DNA from: an uncultured Burkholderiales bacterium
Lineage (GTDB): Bacteria; Pseudomonadota; Gammaproteobacteria; Burkholderiales; Burkholderiaceae
Length of the DNA: 16,894 nt
Direction: 5' to 3'
Assembly (NCBI GenBank): GCA_946480465.1
Contig: CAMLJY010000104.1
Location: 1 to 16,894 of the forward strand
The notes beneath the pieces are model-generated. The model ran no database searches. It saw only the letters and a program-made list of their open reading frames with translations, and was not told the origin of the DNA. Made by a program: the position numbers and the translations under genes. Below, in pieces: positions 14,910 through 16,894 of this stretch (the stretch's first letter is position 1; each line of letters opens with the position of its first letter).

Positions 14910-15899
14910 TCAGACCACCTTGGCCCGCATCAGGTCGCCGATGGTGAGCGCACCAACCAGCCGCTGTTCCGGATCGACCACGAGCACCGAGGTGATGCGG
15001 TGCGCCTCCATCAGCTCCGCCGCTTCGGCGGCGAGCGCATCGGCCCGGATGGTCCTGGGCGCGCGGTGCATCACCATGCCGGCCGTCACGCCGCGCAGGT
15101 CGTCGCCTTTCTCCACCTGGCGGCGCAGGTCGCCATCGGTGAAGATGCCCAGCACCCGCTGGTCGGTGTCGACGATGATCGCGGCGCCCAGCCGTTTGGC
15201 CGACATGGTGCGCATCATCGGGATGAACTCGGTGTCCGGCGTGACCACCGGCAGCGCCTCGCCGGTGAGCATCAGGTCGGACACGTGCACCAGCAGCTTG
15301 CGCCCCAGCGCCCCGCCGGGGTGCGAACGGGCGAAGTCTTCCTCGCGGAATCCGCGTGCATCCAGCAGCGCGACGGCCAGCGCATCCCCGAGCGCCATCT
15401 GCGCGGTGGTGCTGGTGGTAGGCGCCAGGTTCAGCGGGCAGGCCTCCTGGTCGACCGCCGACGACAGCACCCAGTCGGCATGCCGCGCCAGCGTCGAGCC
15501 AGGCTTGCCGGTCATCGCGACCAGCGTGACGCCCAGGCGGCGCAGCGGCGGCAGGATGGCTTCGATCTCGGCGCTTTCGCCGCTGTTCGAGATCGCCAGC
15601 ACGACATCGCCCGGGGTCACCATGCCGAGATCGCCATGGCTCGCCTCGGCCGGATGCACGAAGAAGGCCGGGGTGCCGGTGGACGCGAGCGTCGCCGCGA
15701 TCTTGCGACCCACGTGGCCGCTCTTGCCCATGCCCATCACGATGACGCGGCCCTGGCAATCGAGCATCGCCCGCACGGCGCCGGTGAAGCCTTCGCCCTG
15801 GCGCGGGATCAGGGCCAGCAGGGCAGCGGCCTCGATCTCGAAAGTGCGCGCCGCGAGTTCGAGCGAGCGGGCGGGGTCGAAGGGCGGGTGCTTGCTCAT
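14910..15899 (-). CDS. kdsD: Arabinose-5-phosphate isomerase KdsD
   Basis: Converts ribulose-5-phosphate to arabinose-5-phosphate, the first committed step towards Kdo. At 329 residues it is the usual size. SIS domain at about 38-185: GMGKSGHVGRKIA (56-68), ASHGDLGM (86-93), the phosphosugar-binding SNSGES (104-109) and NLAPTTSTT (157-165); family hallmark SHPGGALGRKLL (192-203). Two CBS domains fill about 205-329 (IFTDGDLRRQ; LTIGDLMRAK), probably regulatory through nucleotide binding. The ATG at 15899 gives the expected MSKHPPFDPARSLELA, but no Shine-Dalgarno precedes it; the frame is open upstream to 16055 with a low-quality sequence. It heads the kdsD-kdsC-lptC block and is divergent from the Kef-like antiporter. 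A paralogue such as GutQ is unlikely given the kdsC neighbour. Confidence 0.94.
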   Translation of the reverse strand: MSKHPPFDPARSLELAARTFEIEAAALLALIPRQGEGFTGAVRAMLDCQGRVIVMGMGKSGHVGRKIAATLASTGTPAFFVHPAEASHGDLGMVTPGDVVLAISNSGESAEIEAILPPLRRLGVTLVAMTGKPGSTLARHADWVLSSAVDQEACPLNLAPTTSTTAQMALGDALAVALLDARGFREEDFARSHPGGALGRKLLVHVSDLMLTGEALPVVTPDTEFIPMMRTMSAKRLGAAIIVDTDQRVLGIFTDGDLRRQVEKGDDLRGVTAGMVMHRAPRTIRADALAAEAAELMEAHRITSVLVVDPEQRLVGALTIGDLMRAKVV

Positions 15900-16215
15900 G
15901 GCGAGGAGGAATGAAGTGGCGGACGACGCGGCATTCAGGAAGCGACGATCGAGGCCCGGTGGGCCGGAGACCCGGCGCCCAACCCGGTCAGGACGCCCGC
16001 CGCCGCAGGCGAGGGGCGCACCGTCCGGCACGCCTTCCGCCGCACGAGCCGGCACGCCGCACCAGCCACCGCACCAGCCACCGCAATAGGACGCTCTTCC
16101 AGGTCGTCCGCTCCGGGCGGTCGCTTAGGATCGGGCATTCTAGGAGGCGCGGCACTTGCAAGCCTCCGGCCGTCTCCCAAGCCCTGGCGCGCACCGCCGG
16201 TCGACTTCGCCGCCG
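15900..16215. other. Divergent intergenic region between kdsD and the antiporter
   Basis: The 316 bp must carry the promoters of both flanking units. On the minus strand TAGAAT at 16142-16137 is a fair -10 for kdsD, with no good -35. A 12-bp direct repeat GCACCAGCCACC occurs twice head to tail (16059-16070 and 16071-16082). AGGAGG at 15904-15909 on the plus strand precedes an ATG at 15911, but the resulting 140-codon frame is arginine-rich and overlaps the antiporter in another frame, so I do not call it. Confidence 0.5.
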
Positions 16216-16894
16216 ATGGCATCCACTCTCGAACTCGCGCTGTTGTACCTGGTGGCCGCCGTGCTGGGCGTGGTGGTTTGCCGCATGCTCAAGCTGCCGC
16301 CGATGCTGGGTTACCTGGCCGTCGGCGTGCTGATCGGCCCGAATGCCCTGGCGCTGGCCGCCGACAGCGCCGGCGTCGCCTACCTGGCCGAATTCGGCGT
16401 CGTCTTCCTGATGTTCGTGATCGGGCTGGAGTTCAACCTGCCGAAGCTGCGCAGCATGCGCACGCTGGTGTTCGGGCTCGGCTCCTCGCAAGTGCTGCTG
16501 ACCATCGCCGGCGCGGTGCTGGGCAATGTGCTGCTGGCGGCCGCGTTCGCGTGGGTCGGCCGGCAGTGGGAGCTGTCCTGGCAGGGCGCGGTGGCCTTGG
16601 GTTCCGCGATGGCGATGTCGTCGACCGCGATCGTCGTCAAGATGATGGCCGAACGGCTGGAGCTGGAAAGCGAGCACGGCCGCCGCGTGATGGGCGTGCT
16701 GCTGTTCCAGGATCTGGCCGTGGTGCCGCTGCTGGTCCTGATCCCCGCGCTGGGCGAAAGCGCGGACCGCATGGCGACCGCACTGGGCTTCGCGCTGCTG
16801 AAGGCTGCGGCGCTGCTGACCGTGCTGCTGATGGGCGGGCAGCGGGTGATGCGCTGGTGGCTCACCATCGTCGCGCGGCGCAAGAGCGAGGAGC
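16216..16894 (+). CDS. Kef/CPA2-type monovalent cation:proton antiporter, 3' end outside window
   Basis: N-terminal 226 residues of a cation/proton antiporter-2 family membrane protein, which exchanges K+ or Na+ for protons; the Kef members are glutathione-gated potassium efflux systems. Segments typical of the family are LPPMLGYLAVGVLIGP (27-42), FVIGLEFNLPKL (67-78), MSSTAIVVKMM (134-144) and FQDLAVVPLL (164-173), whose Asp166 is the conserved membrane acidic residue. About six membrane helices are visible. The ATG at 16216 yields an N-terminus directly entering helix 1, as in relatives; no strong ribosome site is seen. The C-terminal half, where an NAD-binding RCK/TrkA-N domain would tell a Kef channel from a plain antiporter, is beyond the window, so no symbol is given. 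Its position opposite kdsD is familiar in Burkholderiales. Confidence 0.9.
   Translation, partial: MASTLELALLYLVAAVLGVVVCRMLKLPPMLGYLAVGVLIGPNALALAADSAGVAYLAEFGVVFLMFVIGLEFNLPKLRSMRTLVFGLGSSQVLLTIAGAVLGNVLLAAAFAWVGRQWELSWQGAVALGSAMAMSSTAIVVKMMAERLELESEHGRRVMGVLLFQDLAVVPLLVLIPALGESADRMATALGFALLKAAALLTVLLMGGQRVMRWWLTIVARRKSEE

Noticed and set aside
16059..16082. Two 12-bp direct repeats as a CRISPR or binding array
   Set aside because: Only two adjacent copies without spacers in GC-rich intergenic DNA, so simple duplication explains them.
15911..16333. Plus-strand 140-codon gene with AGGAGG ribosome site
   Set aside because: Arginine-rich composition, no domain, and overlap with the antiporter start in another frame. 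The ribosome-like motif is probably chance.

Overview
This window is GC-rich DNA (roughly 70% G+C by eye) of chromosomal character. Everything points to a betaproteobacterium of the order Burkholderiales: a Bug-type periplasmic solute-binding protein, a kdsD-kdsC-lptC block divergent from a Kef-like antiporter, GTG starts, and long mirror ORFs on the antisense of every gene. Closer placement (for example the Rubrivivax/Leptothrix/Roseateles area) is only a guess. I see no tRNA, rRNA, insertion sequence, phage gene, CRISPR array or replication origin.

Layout. (1) 2-3243, plus strand: the 3' part of a membrane diguanylate cyclase with a helical-repeat sensor region, overlapped by 4 bp by a Bug solute-binding protein, closed by a hairpin at 3250-3268. 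(2) 3281-4963, minus: a long-chain acyl-CoA ligase. (3) 5137-5955, minus: a single-domain HDOD protein. (4) 5956-6355: a 400-bp gap with a strong minus-strand intrinsic terminator and upstream RNA-like structure, a candidate small RNA or attenuated leader. (5) 6356-11734, minus: GMC flavin oxidoreductase, CreD, the CreC sensor kinase and a MarC-family membrane protein, in chromosomal order from low to high coordinate. They are transcribed marC-creC-creD-GMC. A perfect copy of the CreB (BlrA) operator, TTCAC-N6-TTCAC, lies between creC and creD, but creB is not in the window. (6) 12022-12510, plus: a glycine-rich RRM RNA-binding protein with a structured leader and a textbook terminator. (7) 12623-15899, minus: kdsD, kdsC, lptC and then an SDR oxidoreductase where lptA/lptB would usually be. 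(8) 16216 to the end, plus: the first 226 codons of a Kef/CPA2-type antiporter.

How the parts work together. KdsD and KdsC make Kdo precursor for the LPS core, and LptC is part of the bridge that exports finished LPS, so region 7 is an envelope-biogenesis unit. Region 5 reads as a CreBC-type envelope or metabolism-responsive unit: CreC senses, CreB (encoded elsewhere) would bind the box at 9552-9567, and creD plus probably the GMC dehydrogenase 9 bp downstream would be induced. The cyclase-Bug pair suggests, without proving it, a link between c-di-GMP signalling and a small-carboxylate binding protein.

I did not find a clear new defence or mobile system. The best candidates for something undescribed are the structured region at 6075-6274, the Shine-Dalgarno-masking hairpin before the RRM gene, and the creB-less Cre cluster that has its operator intact.
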